A stretch of 64,000 nt of DNA from NCBI RefSeq assembly GCF_031581025.1, contig NZ_JAVLCA010000008.1. One strand, written 5' to 3'. Position 1 is the first letter of the stretch; each line of letters opens with the position of its first letter. This document shows, piece after piece, positions 25,727 to 33,994 of this stretch. Below the pieces are notes generated by a model. That model worked only from the letters and a program-made list of their open reading frames with translations, did no database searches and was not told the origin of the DNA. Source of the DNA: Salibaculum sp031581025. Its GTDB lineage: Bacteria > Pseudomonadota > Alphaproteobacteria > Rhodobacterales > Rhodobacteraceae. Position numbers and translations under genes: made by a program.

Positions 25727-26758
25727 TCACAAGTGCAGCGGGGCCGCGGTCATCGGGGCCTCCATGGCGCGGATATCCGCCGCGGGCAGGTCGCGCCAGT
25801 CGTCGTGCCGCCAGCGCGGGGCGCCATCGCGGTCGATGATCGCGGCGCGGATGCCTTCGAGGAAATCGCCCCGTTCCATGGATCGCGCGGTATGGCGATA
25901 CTCGTGCTCCAGCGCGGCGCGGATATCCTGCGCGGTGCGGGCATTGTGGACAAGGCGCAGGGTGCAGGCCATCGCCAGCGGCGAATGCCGCGCCAGAGCT
26001 GCGCCCGCACGGTCCAGCGGCTCGGGCGCGGGGTCCGGCAGGACGTCGGCGATCGCGCCGAGGGTGTCGCCGTCGAAACAGGCGTCGATACGGGCCTGCC
26101 AGCCTGCCAGCGCGCTGGCGGGGGCCGACTCGGCCAGGCGCGGCACCGCCGATGCATCGCCTGTGGCGCAAAGCTCGGCCATGAGCGCTGCCCAGCCCGC
26201 TTGCGGGACGAAGTGATCGGCAAAGCCCGTGTGCAGCGCGTCGCCTGCCGTCATCCGGTGCGCCGTCAGGCCCAGGAATTCCCCCAGCCGCCCCGGCGCG
26301 CGGGCCAGCAGCAGCGAGCCGCCCACGTCGGGGATCAGCCCGATGCCTACCTCCGGCATGGCCAGCGTGCTGGTCTCGCAGACGATCCGGTGGCTGGCGT
26401 GACACCCGACACCGACGCCACCGCCCATGGTATAGCCCTGCAGAAAGCTGACGATCGGCTTGGGGTACGTCGCGATCTTGGCGTTCATGCGGTATTCGTC
26501 GCGCCAGAACCGGCGGCCATAGTCGAAATCCCCCGCGCGGCCGTGGTGATACATCTCCTGAATGTCGCCGCCCGCGCAGAAGGCCTTGTCGCCCGCGGCG
26601 TCGATCACGATCAGGTCCAGCGCTTCCCGCGTGCGCCAGTCGTCCAGGGCCTGTTCGATCACCAGCACCATGTCATGGGTCAGGGCGTTCAGCGCCCCGG
26701 GGCGGGTCAAAGTGATACGGCCCGCGCGGCCTTCGGGGCGGATGTGAATGTCGCTCAT
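25727..26758 (-). CDS. 3-hydroxyisobutyryl-CoA hydrolase (enoyl-CoA hydratase superfamily)
   Basis: 343 residues from the ATG at 26756-26758. It has the crotonase fold with oxyanion-hole motifs AFCAGGDI and GYTMGGGVGVG, the HRIVCET segment and the catalytic Glu region MPEVGIGLIPDVGG. The extended C-terminus (to about 340) is the hydrolase type rather than a plain hydratase. It hydrolyses 3-hydroxyisobutyryl-CoA in valine breakdown. An ATG 24 bases upstream is possible, but the dispersed repeat copy supplies GAAGG at a good distance from the chosen ATG. It is followed by the decayed mmsB; mmsA lies 1.5 kb upstream. Confidence 0.88.
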   Translation of the reverse strand: MSDIHIRPEGRAGRITLTRPGALNALTHDMVLVIEQALDDWRTREALDLIVIDAAGDKAFCAGGDIQEMYHHGRAGDFDYGRRFWRDEYRMNAKIATYPKPIVSFLQGYTMGGGVGVGCHASHRIVCETSTLAMPEVGIGLIPDVGGSLLLARAPGRLGEFLGLTAHRMTAGDALHTGFADHFVPQAGWAALMAELCATGDASAVPRLAESAPASALAGWQARIDACFDGDTLGAIADVLPDPAPEPLDRAGAALARHSPLAMACTLRLVHNARTAQDIRAALEHEYRHTARSMERGDFLEGIRAAIIDRDGAPRWRHDDWRDLPAADIRAMEAPMTAAPLHL

Positions 26759-26766
26759 CGCTGCTG

Positions 26767-26789
26767 CCTTCATCTTGGCCAATAAACTC
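26767..26789 (-). repeat. dispersed intergenic repeat, copy A (core)
   Basis: A 23-base core reading GAGTTTATTGGCCAAGATG plus AAGG on the minus strand is identical to 31956-31978 on the plus strand. It is preceded on the minus strand by a GC-rich CCCTCCGGGGGG stretch, as in copy C. It lies directly before the hydrolase gene and provides its ribosome-binding GAAGG. The rest of the 299-base gap up to 27057 shows no gene. Confidence 0.6.
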
Positions 26790-27057
26790 CCCCCGGAGGG
26801 CCGATTTCAAGTGGCTAATGCGTTCCGATCAAGCGGATACGCGCGCCCCATGATACCGCAGGTCCGGGGCATGAAAAACCGTGCCCGGCGGTCGCGGGCT
26901 ACCTCAGCGCCCACCGATCTGGGCGGTCCCCACGGCGCGCGCCATGTCGAAGATGGCGTCCCGCTGTTCGGTCACCCCGAAATCCCCCCGGAGGGCGGAG
27001 TGAGGCATTGAACGGTTTTTTGAGTCTGGTGGCCACGGCCGCAAAAGGCATGGTGCC

Positions 27058-28185
27058 TCAAAGGTCGGCGCTGAATTCCTCGATCAGGTGGCGGACCACA
27101 GTGCGCATCTGGTCCTCGCCGTCGGCGCCCGCGTCGCGGGCCGCGCGGGCGGCGCCGCGCTGGCGTTCCGCGCTGGTGCCGCTGGTCATGATCTCGCGCA
27201 GCGCGTCGATCTCCCGGCTGCCTTGCAGCACGCCCGCGTCCGCCTCGACCAGCTCCAGAAGTTCCTCGAAAAGCTCGGGGAAGGGCACGATCTCGCCGCG
27301 GCCGAAGTCGATCAGCCCGCCGGTGGTGCCGTAGCGTTGCGCGCGCCAGCGGTTTTCCTGCACCAGAAAGTTGTCGTAGCGCCGCCAGCGCTGGTTGCGC
27401 ACCCGCAACCGCCACAGCAGGCGGGTCAGCGCCTGGATCAGCGCCGCCAGTCCCAGCGCATGGTCAAGCCGGGGCGAGACATCGCAGATCCGGGTCTCCA
27501 GCGTTGGGAAATGGGCCGAGGGGCGCAGGTCCCACCAGATCTTGGTGGCATCCTCGATCACCCCGAGGTCCACCAGCGCCTGGACCGAGCGTTGGTATTC
27601 GTCCCAGCTGTCCATGGCCGGTGGCAGCCCGGTGCGCGGCAGGTTGTCGAAGATCGACAGCCGGTAGGAGGCCAGCCCGGTGTCCTCGCCCTGCCAATAG
27701 GGCGAGGAGGTGGACATGGCCAGAAGATGCGGCAGGAAATAGGACAGTTGGCCCAGCAGGTCGGCGCGCAGCGCGTCCGAGCCCAGGCCGACGTGGACGT
27801 GCATCCCGCAGATCAGCATCCGCCGGACCACGCCTCCCAGGTCGTCGCGCAGCTGGTCATAGCGCTGCTTGTGGGTGTGGTGCTGGTCCTTCCAGTCGGC
27901 CAGTGGGTGGCATGAGGCGGCGATGGGCGTCAGGCCGTATCTGTCGGCGCAGTCGCGGATGGTGCGGCGCAGATGGGCAAGGTCTTCGCGCGCCTCGGCC
28001 ACGGTGGCGCAGACCTTGGTGCCGATCTCGATCTGGCATTGCAGGTATTCCGGGGCCACCTGCCCGCCGAGCGCCGCCTCGCAATCGGCCATCAGGCCCT
28101 CTGGAACCACGGCCAGCGCCATGGTGTCCTTGTCGACAAGAAGATATTCCTCCTCGATGCCGATCGAGAATTCCGGCTCAATCAT
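27058..28185 (-). CDS. carboxylate-amine ligase (YbdK-like, glutamate-cysteine ligase family 2)
   Basis: 375 residues from the ATG at 28183-28185, which has a strong AGGAGG nine bases upstream; an in-frame ATG 48 bases earlier has none. The family motif FSIGIEEEYLLVD lies at the start, followed by CGMHVHVG with metal-ligand His residues and SAHFPTLETRICD. YbdK-type proteins show weak glutamate-cysteine ligase activity in vitro; the true substrate is unknown. It stands alone between the valine-pathway genes and is likely in one transcript with its downstream neighbour only by read-through. Confidence 0.87.
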   Translation of the reverse strand: MIEPEFSIGIEEEYLLVDKDTMALAVVPEGLMADCEAALGGQVAPEYLQCQIEIGTKVCATVAEAREDLAHLRRTIRDCADRYGLTPIAASCHPLADWKDQHHTHKQRYDQLRDDLGGVVRRMLICGMHVHVGLGSDALRADLLGQLSYFLPHLLAMSTSSPYWQGEDTGLASYRLSIFDNLPRTGLPPAMDSWDEYQRSVQALVDLGVIEDATKIWWDLRPSAHFPTLETRICDVSPRLDHALGLAALIQALTRLLWRLRVRNQRWRRYDNFLVQENRWRAQRYGTTGGLIDFGRGEIVPFPELFEELLELVEADAGVLQGSREIDALREIMTSGTSAERQRGAARAARDAGADGEDQMRTVVRHLIEEFSADL

Positions 28186-28302
28186 CCCGGCCTCCTGTCC
28201 CGCGTGTCCCTGGCGGGCATTCTGCGGCGACATGGGCCGAACGGCAAGTATCAGAGGCGGAGGGGCAGCCCGTGGCCGCCCCCGCGCCGGGCCGTCTGCT
28301 GC

Positions 28303-29802
28303 TCAGTCCATGGCCTTGAAGTTGAATTCGCCGCCGTCCTTGATCCCCGAGAACCAGCGCGAAGTCACGGTCTTGGTGCGCGTATAGAACCGGAATGCGT
28401 CGGGGCCATACTGGTTGAGGTCGCCGAAACCGGATTTCTTCCAGCCGCCGAAGGTGTGGTAGGACAGCGGCACCGGGATCGGAAAGTTGACCCCGACCAT
28501 GCCCACGTTCACCCGGTGCGCATAGTCGCGCGCGGTGTCGCCATCGGCGGTATAGATCGCGGTCCCGTTGCCATAGGGATTGTCCATGACCAGTTGCAGC
28601 GCCTCGTCGTAGCTGCCCGCGCGGACCTGGCACAGGACGGGACCAAAGATCTCTTCGCGGTAGATCTCCATCTCGGGGGTGACGCGGTCGAAGAACGAAG
28701 GCCCGATGAAATAGCCCTCCTCATAGCCCTGCAGCGAGAAGTCGCGCCCGTCGATGCGCAACTCTGCGCCCTGGTCCACGCCCGATCCGATCAAGCCCAG
28801 TATTCGGTCGCGCGCCTGGGCGGTGATGACGGGGCCGTAGTCCACGTCCTCGCCGGCGGTATAGGGCCCGACCTTGAGCTTTTCGATGCGCGGCAGCAGC
28901 TTCTCGGTCAGCCGGTCGGCGGTCTCCTCGCCCACGGGAACGGCAACCGAGATCGCCATGCAACGCTCACCGGCGGCGCCATAGCCCGCGCCCACCAGCG
29001 CGTCGGCGGCCTTGTCGAGGTCGGCGTCGGGCATGATGACCATGTGGTTCTTGGCCCCGCCAAAGCACTGGGCGCGCTTGCCGTTGGCGGTGGCGCGGGA
29101 ATAGATGTAATGCGCGATGGGGGTCGAGCCGACGAAGCCCACTGCCTGGATCGTCTCGTTGTCCAGCAGCGCATCGACCGATTCCTTGTCGCCGTTGACG
29201 ACCTGCAGGATGCCGTCGGGCACACCGGCCTGCGAACACAGCTCGGCCAGCATCAGCGCGGTGCTGGGCACCCGCTCCGAGGGTTTGAGGATCATCGCGT
29301 TGCCGCAGACGATGGCCCCGGCCAGTTTCCACAGCGGGATCATGGCCGGAAAGTTGAAGGGCGTGATGCCTGCGACCACGCCCAGCGGCTGACGCATCGA
29401 GTGCAGGTCGATGCCCGGCCCGCCGTTGTCGGTGAACTCGCCCTTGAGCATATGCGGCGCGCCCATGCAGAGCTCGACCACTTCCAGCCCGCGCTGCACG
29501 TCGCCGCGCGCGTCGGGCAGGGTCTTGCCGTGCTCGCGGCTGACGGCTTCGGCCAGGGCGTCCATGTTCTCGTTGATGAGCTGGCCCAGCTTCATCATCA
29601 CGCGCGCCCGGCGCTGCGGGTTCACATTCGCCCAGGCCTCTTGTGCCGTGGCCGCGCGGGCGACGGCATCGTCGACCTCTTGCGTGGTGGCCAGGGCCAC
29701 CCTCGCCTGCACCTCCCCCTTGGCGGGGTTCATGACATCGGCGAAGCGGCCCGAGGTGCCCGCGACGCGCGCGCCGTCGATGTAGTGACCGATCTCTTCC
29801 AT
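28303..29802 (-). CDS. mmsA: methylmalonate-semialdehyde dehydrogenase (CoA-acylating)
   Basis: 499 residues. It is an aldehyde dehydrogenase-fold enzyme with catalytic C281 (GERCMAISV), the NAD-binding ITPFNFPAMIPLW and KPSERVP motifs, and the family signature near the C-terminus (FPIPVPLSYHTFGGWK). It converts methylmalonate semialdehyde to propionyl-CoA in valine and thymine breakdown, and also malonate semialdehyde to acetyl-CoA. The start is the ATG with GGAGGA upstream; the longer frame has no ribosome site. It is divergent from a LysR-type regulator with 105 bases between, which holds two matching direct repeats. Confidence 0.94.
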   Translation of the reverse strand: MEEIGHYIDGARVAGTSGRFADVMNPAKGEVQARVALATTQEVDDAVARAATAQEAWANVNPQRRARVMMKLGQLINENMDALAEAVSREHGKTLPDARGDVQRGLEVVELCMGAPHMLKGEFTDNGGPGIDLHSMRQPLGVVAGITPFNFPAMIPLWKLAGAIVCGNAMILKPSERVPSTALMLAELCSQAGVPDGILQVVNGDKESVDALLDNETIQAVGFVGSTPIAHYIYSRATANGKRAQCFGGAKNHMVIMPDADLDKAADALVGAGYGAAGERCMAISVAVPVGEETADRLTEKLLPRIEKLKVGPYTAGEDVDYGPVITAQARDRILGLIGSGVDQGAELRIDGRDFSLQGYEEGYFIGPSFFDRVTPEMEIYREEIFGPVLCQVRAGSYDEALQLVMDNPYGNGTAIYTADGDTARDYAHRVNVGMVGVNFPIPVPLSYHTFGGWKKSGFGDLNQYGPDAFRFYTRTKTVTSRWFSGIKDGGEFNFKAMD

Positions 29803-29839
29803 GGGGTCCTCCTGCGATCTGTTCGGCACCATGTTACTC

Positions 29840-29893
29840 TTGCAATTTTGCCGGTAGAAGAGACAATACATCAAAACGATCTTGTAATTCTGC
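29840..29893. promoter_or_regulatory. paired LysR-type binding elements between mmsA and lysR gene
   Basis: Two 12-base direct repeats, TTGCAATTTTGC at 29840-29851 and TTGTAATTCTGC at 29882-29893, match at 10 of 12 positions and start exactly 42 bp apart (four helical turns). The second extends to the LysR-like pattern T-N11-A in TTGTAATTCTGCAA. They lie within the 105-base divergent gap, as expected for a LysR regulator that controls mmsA and itself. Confidence 0.45.
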
Positions 29894-29907
29894 AAAATGG
29901 TGGCGCG

Positions 29908-30795
29908 ATGTGGAACTGGGACGACATGCGGGTTTTCCTCGCGGTGGCGCGGGCGCAGAGCCTGTCTGCTGCGGCACCGGCGCTGAAGATGGACCCGGCC
30001 ACGGTCAGCCGCCGGATCGCCCGGCTGGAGTCGGACCTGGGCGCCGCCCTTTTCGTGAAGTCGCCGCAGGGCTATGCGCTGACCGACCGGGGCGCGCGGA
30101 TGCGCGACCGTGCCGCCGAGGCCGAGGCGGCGCTGGCGCTGGCTGCCGACGAGGGGCAGGGCGCGGGCGGCGGCCTGACCGGGCAGGTCCGCATCGGGGC
30201 GCCCGACGGCTGTGCCAACTACGTGCTGCCGCAGGTCTGTGCCGCCCTGCAGGCCGACAACCCCGACCTGGAAATCCAGATCCTGGCCCTGCCGCGGGTG
30301 GTCAACCTGTCACGGCGCGAGGCGGACATGGCGATCACCGTCTCGCCCCCCGAGGCGGGGCGGCTGACCGTGCAGCGCATCACCGCCTATCGGCTGCATC
30401 TTGCCGCCCATTGTGAAACCGCGCGCAGCATCGCGGCGCTGGACGATCTGCGGGGGCGGCCCGTGGTGGGCTACATCCCCGACATGATCTTCGACAAGGA
30501 ACTGGACTACCTCGGCGACCTGGCCGCGGGCGGCGTGCATCTGGCCTCGAACTCGGTGGCGGTGCAGGCGCAACTGCTGCGCGCGGGGGGAGGCGTGGGA
30601 ATCGTGCACGACTTCGCGCTGCCCTTCGTGCCCGAGGTGGCGCGGGTGCTGACCGAGGCGGTCAGCCTGTCGCGCAGCTTCTACCTGGTGCGCCATGCCT
30701 CGGACCGCCGCTCGGACCGGCTCAACCGGCTGGCAGAGGCGCTGGCGGGCGGCATCCGGGCCGAGGTGGCGCGGCTGGAACGCATGGTCGCTTGA
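29908..30795 (+). CDS. LysR-family regulator, probably of mmsA
   Basis: 295 residues from the ATG at 29908. The N-terminal winged helix-turn-helix spans about residues 3-60 (AAAPALKMDPATVSRRIARLE), followed by the LysR substrate-binding domain. The recognition helix contains PATVSRR rather than the more usual PSAVSxQ. The frame is open for almost 2 kb upstream, but that part is antisense to mmsA. It is divergent from mmsA, with paired repeats in the gap. The inducer is probably a valine-pathway intermediate; this is inferred from position. Confidence 0.87.
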   Translation: MWNWDDMRVFLAVARAQSLSAAAPALKMDPATVSRRIARLESDLGAALFVKSPQGYALTDRGARMRDRAAEAEAALALAADEGQGAGGGLTGQVRIGAPDGCANYVLPQVCAALQADNPDLEIQILALPRVVNLSRREADMAITVSPPEAGRLTVQRITAYRLHLAAHCETARSIAALDDLRGRPVVGYIPDMIFDKELDYLGDLAAGGVHLASNSVAVQAQLLRAGGGVGIVHDFALPFVPEVARVLTEAVSLSRSFYLVRHASDRRSDRLNRLAEALAGGIRAEVARLERMVA

Positions 30796-30844
30796 CAGCG
30801 CGGCCTCCTGCGGTGACGCTGAGGAAAAGATGGAAGGACAAGCC

Positions 30845-31282
30845 ATGCTCGTGCAACAAATTCTTTCCGCCAAGGCCGTGGACGGGGTGCTGACGCTGCG
30901 CAGCGACGCCCTGACCAAGGACGCTGCCGCGATCATGTCCGACCGCCGGATCGGGACCATGGTGATCAGCGACGACGACGGGATCACGCCGACGGGCATC
31001 CTGTCGGAACGCGACATCGTCCGCGAGATCGGCCGCCAGGGCCCAGAGTGCCTGTCCAAAACGGTGGGCGAGGTCATGACCCGCGATCCGGTCACCTGCA
31101 CCCCCGCGGACGGTTCCGATGCGGTGCTGACCCGCATGACCGAGGGGCGCTTTCGCCACCTGCCGGTCATGGAAGACGGCCGGATGATCGGGTTGATCTC
31201 GATCGGGGACGTGGTCAAGGCGCGCCTCGCCGAACTGGCGATGGAGAAGGACGCGCTGGAAGGCATGATCATGGGCCACTGA
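30845..31282 (+). CDS. CBS-domain pair protein
   Basis: 145 residues consisting almost only of two CBS domains (about 8-65 and 75-132), with SDRRIGTMVISDDDG and EGRFRHLPVMEDGRMIGLISIGDVVK as the typical strands and helices. It is a cytoplasmic adenosine-ligand sensor without an attached effector; the partner is unknown. An ATG 15 bases upstream is an alternative start. It lies 49 bases after the LysR gene and 86 before coaD, all on the same strand. Confidence 0.87.
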   Translation: MLVQQILSAKAVDGVLTLRSDALTKDAAAIMSDRRIGTMVISDDDGITPTGILSERDIVREIGRQGPECLSKTVGEVMTRDPVTCTPADGSDAVLTRMTEGRFRHLPVMEDGRMIGLISIGDVVKARLAELAMEKDALEGMIMGH

Positions 31283-31368
31283 GGCCCGGAGCCGACCCGA
31301 AGCCGCTTGCATTCCCCCGCGCGGTCTTGTTGCCTGCGCCGCAAAACGGCAGCCTGAGAGGACCCGCA

Positions 31369-31860
31369 ATGCGCATCGGCCTTTACCCTGGCACCTTCGA
31401 CCCGGTCACGCGTGGGCATGTGGACATCATTCGCCGGGCCTGTACCCTGGTGGACCGGCTGGTGATCGGGGTGGCCATCAACCGTGACAAGGGGCCGCTC
31501 TTCACCCTGGAAGAGCGTGTGGCCATGATCGAGGCGGAATGCGCCACGCTATCGGGGGAAACCGGCACCGAGATCATCGCCCATCCTTTCGAGAACCTGC
31601 TGATCGACTGTGCCAATGACGTGGGCGCGCAGATCATCCTGCGCGGGCTGCGCGCGGTGGCTGATTTCGAATATGAATACCAGATGGTGGGCATGAACCG
31701 GGCGCTGGACGACCGCGTGGAGACGGTTTTCCTGATGGCCGACGCCAAGCACCAGGCCATCGCGTCGAAGCTGGTCAAGGAAATCGCGCGGCTGGGCGGG
31801 GACGTGTCGAAATTCGTCTCGCCCGCCATCGAGGCCGCGCTGCGCGACAGGCTGGGCTGA
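31369..31860 (+). CDS. coaD: phosphopantetheine adenylyltransferase
   Basis: 163 residues, the usual length. It has the nucleotidyltransferase motif YPGTFDPVTRGHVDI (T/HxGH type) at 6-20, the RGLRAVADFEYE motif that binds phosphopantetheine, and the SSxLVKEIA-like motif IASKLVKEIARLGGDVSKFV near the end. It catalyses the fourth step of CoA synthesis. A GAGAGGA site precedes the ATG. A copy of the dispersed repeat follows 10 bases after the stop. Confidence 0.95.
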   Translation: MRIGLYPGTFDPVTRGHVDIIRRACTLVDRLVIGVAINRDKGPLFTLEERVAMIEAECATLSGETGTEIIAHPFENLLIDCANDVGAQIILRGLRAVADFEYEYQMVGMNRALDDRVETVFLMADAKHQAIASKLVKEIARLGGDVSKFVSPAIEAALRDRLG

Positions 31861-31869
31861 TCCAGCGGA

Positions 31870-31978
31870 GCGGCTGCGCCGCGGAGGTCTTGTGGGCGCG
31901 GGAGGAGGCGCGACACCAAAACCCCGGCGAGGGGTCTGTGCCGCCGGGGTCATTCGAGTTTATTGGCCAAGATGAAGG
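31870..31978 (+). repeat. dispersed intergenic repeat, copy B
   Basis: About 109 bases directly downstream of coaD. It starts with GCGGCTGCGCCGCGGAGGTC (one mismatch to 52489-52509) and ends with the core at 31956-31978 that is identical over 23 bases to copy A. A CCCCGGCG/CGCCGGGG inverted repeat lies inside it and can form a hairpin. It carries no coding sequence. Confidence 0.6.
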
Positions 31979-31983
31979 GGCCG

Positions 31984-32145
31984 TCAGCCGTAGACGGCCT
32001 TGCGGGCGATCTTGTCGGCATCGCCGGTGTAGAAGCCCAGATCTTCGAGGGCGATCTCGCGGGGCACATTGGCCAGCTCGCGCTTGGTGCGGGCATAGGC
32101 GGCGCGTTTCCTGAGGGCCGTGCGGAGGGTCGCGAAAGCGGTCAT
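31984..32145 (-). CDS. DUF1127 small protein
   Basis: 53 residues, ATG at 32143-32145 with AAGGAGA upstream. It begins MTAFATLRTALRKRAAYART and has the DUF1127 core: a basic helix, RTKRELANVP, then LEDLGF and DADKIARKA, the hallmark of this family. DUF1127 proteins in Rhodobacter and relatives bind RNA or affect sRNA turnover and stress responses; a specific role here is unknown. It is transcribed alone, with the gap-gene terminator upstream. Confidence 0.85.
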   Translation of the reverse strand: MTAFATLRTALRKRAAYARTKRELANVPREIALEDLGFYTGDADKIARKAVYG

Positions 32146-32274
32146 GTCAGTCTCCTTGGGGGTGGATGTTTGCGTGTCTGTTGCCCCTTCATATAGGGAT
32201 GCTGCACCGCAGCACCACTGATGGTTTGCGCTAACGGGCTTGCACCTGCTGCATGACCCTCGGACGTCGACACG

Positions 32275-32299
32275 AAAAAGCCGCCCCCGGGGCGGCTTT
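32275..32299 (-). terminator. intrinsic terminator of gap
   Basis: AAAGCCGCC (32277-32285) pairs with GGCGGCTTT (32291-32299), loop of five. On the minus strand the stem is followed by two more T residues, giving a run of five (TTTTT). It lies 25 bases beyond the gap stop. Confidence 0.75.
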
Positions 32300-32323
32300 C
32301 AGAACCGGGCGGAGCCGCGGATG

Positions 32324-33325
32324 TCAGAGGTGCTTGCCCATCTCCACGGCGGTGTCGGCCATGCGGTTGGAGAAGCCCCATTCGTTGTCATACCACGACA
32401 GGATGCGCACCATGCCGCCGTCCATGACCTTGGTCTGGTCGGTGTGGAAGACGCTCGAATGCGGGTCGTGGTTGAAATCGGTGCTGACCAGCGGCTTGTC
32501 GGTGTAGCCCAGCACACCCTTGAGGTGGCCGTCGGCGGCGGTGCGGATGGCGGCGTTGATCTCTTCGATGGTGGTGTCGCGGGCGGCCTCGAAAGTGAGG
32601 TCCACGACCGAGACATTGGGCGTGGGCACGCGGATCGCGACGCCGTCGAGCTTGCCGTCGAGATCGGGCAGGACCAACCCCACGGCCTTGGCCGCGCCGG
32701 TCGAGGTGGGGATCATGGACAGCGCGGCGGCGCGGGCGCGGTAGAGATCCTTGTGCATGGTGTCCAGCGCCGGCTGATCGCCGGTATAGCTGTGGATCGT
32801 GGTCATGAAGCCCTTGACGATGCCGATCTCGTCATGAAGCACCGAGGCCACCGGCGACAGGCAGTTGGTGGTGCAGGAGGCATTGGAGACGACGATATCC
32901 TCGGGGCCCAGTTGATCATGGTTCACACCGTAGACGATGGTCTTGTCCGCGCCCTTGCCCGGAGCGGAGATCAGAACGCGCTTGGCCCCGGTTTCCAGGT
33001 GGGCCTGGCAGGCCTCCTTTGAGGTGAAGATGCCGGTGCATTCGAGAACGACATCGACATCGGACCAGGGCAGCTCGGCGGGGTTGCGGATGGCGGTGAC
33101 GGCGATGGGGCCGCGGCCCACGTCGATGCTGTTGTCGGTATGGCTGACCTCGACCGGGAACCGGCCGTGGACGCTGTCGAACTGCAGCAGGTGGGCATTG
33201 GTCTCGACCGGACCGAGGTCGTTGATGGCGACGACCTCGATATCAGTGCGGCCCGACTCGATGATCGAACGCAGCACGTTGCGGCCGATGCGGCCGAATC
33301 CGTTGATGGCGACTTTGACTGACAT
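32324..33325 (-). CDS. gap: glyceraldehyde-3-phosphate dehydrogenase
   Basis: 333 residues from the ATG at 33323-33325. The NAD fold begins VKVAINGFGRIGRNVLR. The active-site Cys is in SNASCTTNC, with the downstream His in TIHSYTGDQ and the C-terminal WYDNEWGFS signature. It is a type I enzyme for glycolysis and gluconeogenesis; with a glycerol operon and an fbp in the same window it likely works in both directions. A GGAGGGCC ribosome site lies upstream. A longer frame to 33400 has no ribosome site. Confidence 0.95.
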   Translation of the reverse strand: MSVKVAINGFGRIGRNVLRSIIESGRTDIEVVAINDLGPVETNAHLLQFDSVHGRFPVEVSHTDNSIDVGRGPIAVTAIRNPAELPWSDVDVVLECTGIFTSKEACQAHLETGAKRVLISAPGKGADKTIVYGVNHDQLGPEDIVVSNASCTTNCLSPVASVLHDEIGIVKGFMTTIHSYTGDQPALDTMHKDLYRARAAALSMIPTSTGAAKAVGLVLPDLDGKLDGVAIRVPTPNVSVVDLTFEAARDTTIEEINAAIRTAADGHLKGVLGYTDKPLVSTDFNHDPHSSVFHTDQTKVMDGGMVRILSWYDNEWGFSNRMADTAVEMGKHL

Positions 33326-33436
33326 GGAATGGCCCTCCGTCTGGATTGGCGTGAAGCGGCGCGCGCCGCTGTTGGCGCTAACATCCGCTTTTTTGGTCAA
33401 AGGTCAACCCGCCAGTGTGGCCGCGGCATCGGAGGG

Positions 33437-33580
33437 TTAGCGCCAGAAAGCGACGTAGTGCAGCAATTCCATGAACTTGCGGCCCAGAAAGACGGTTGCC
33501 TCGGAGTCCTGCGCGACGTGATCGAAGGCCAGGAGCCCGGCCACAAGCAGCAACAGCCATGTCGCGAGCGCGTTGGTCAT
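33437..33580 (-). CDS. 47-residue single-span membrane protein upstream of gap
   Basis: The protein begins MTNALATWLLLLVAGLLAFD, one hydrophobic helix, and ends in an aromatic, basic tail (LGRKFMELLHYVAFWR). The start is the ATG at 33578-33580 with AGAAGACG upstream and the stop is TAA at 33439-33437. It lies on the same strand as gap, 111 bases before it. Composition and third-position GC fit coding sequence. Its function is unknown. Confidence 0.6.
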   Translation of the reverse strand: MTNALATWLLLLVAGLLAFDHVAQDSEATVFLGRKFMELLHYVAFWR

Positions 33581-33994
33581 GACGTCTTCTTAGGCGCGCC
33601 GTGCTGCGAACGCAAAGGCGCCGGGGGGTGTTTGTCGTGAAAACGGACGCATTCGGACCCGGGCATCGGGTTGGCATTCGTACTCGATGGTGCGCCGGAT
33701 GCTCTTGCTGCGCGCCGCACGGGGTGTGACGGGGCGATTGGTCGCGCCGCGTTTGTCGGAGCCGTGACCCGCGGTAAGTAGAATCAAACGCCGCGCGTCA
33801 GTGTCCAGAGAGCCACTCCGCCGCGCCCCGCGACCTTTTGGCGCGCCGGTGGCGGGCTGTTAAGTTGCTGTCATAACATAAAAATAACAAAAACGAAGAA
33901 TTGCGAAAACAAAACAGTTGCGCCGTAGTGCATTTCATCACAGGTTTGTGTCACGACGCGCATGGAGGATGCGAGCCGTTTGGAGGAGGCCCCT
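33581..33994. other. 414-base region upstream of glpD
   Basis: It separates divergent transcription units and should hold the glp promoter. From about 33870 to 33920 it is strongly A-rich, unlike the rest of the window. On the minus strand two half-sites, TTTTCGC and TTCTTCG (33895-33911), resemble the TTCG direct repeats bound by DeoR-family regulators such as GlpR; no glpR gene lies in the window. A GGAGGAGG ribosome site ends the region (33982-33989). A 65-codon minus-strand frame at 33590-33787 shows no coding signal. Confidence 0.4.

Noticed and set aside
26972..27415. 147-codon minus-strand frame overlapping the end of the carboxylate-amine ligase
   Set aside because: It lies mostly inside the ligase gene in another frame and its translation is low-complexity Arg/Gly.
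27973..29907. Upstream extension of the mmsA-adjacent LysR frame
   Set aside because: It is antisense to mmsA and the ligase gene region; the helix-turn-helix begins right after the ATG at 29908.
33590..33787. 65-codon minus-strand frame upstream of glpD
   Set aside because: Arg/Ala-rich with no domain or ribosome site; more likely chance.
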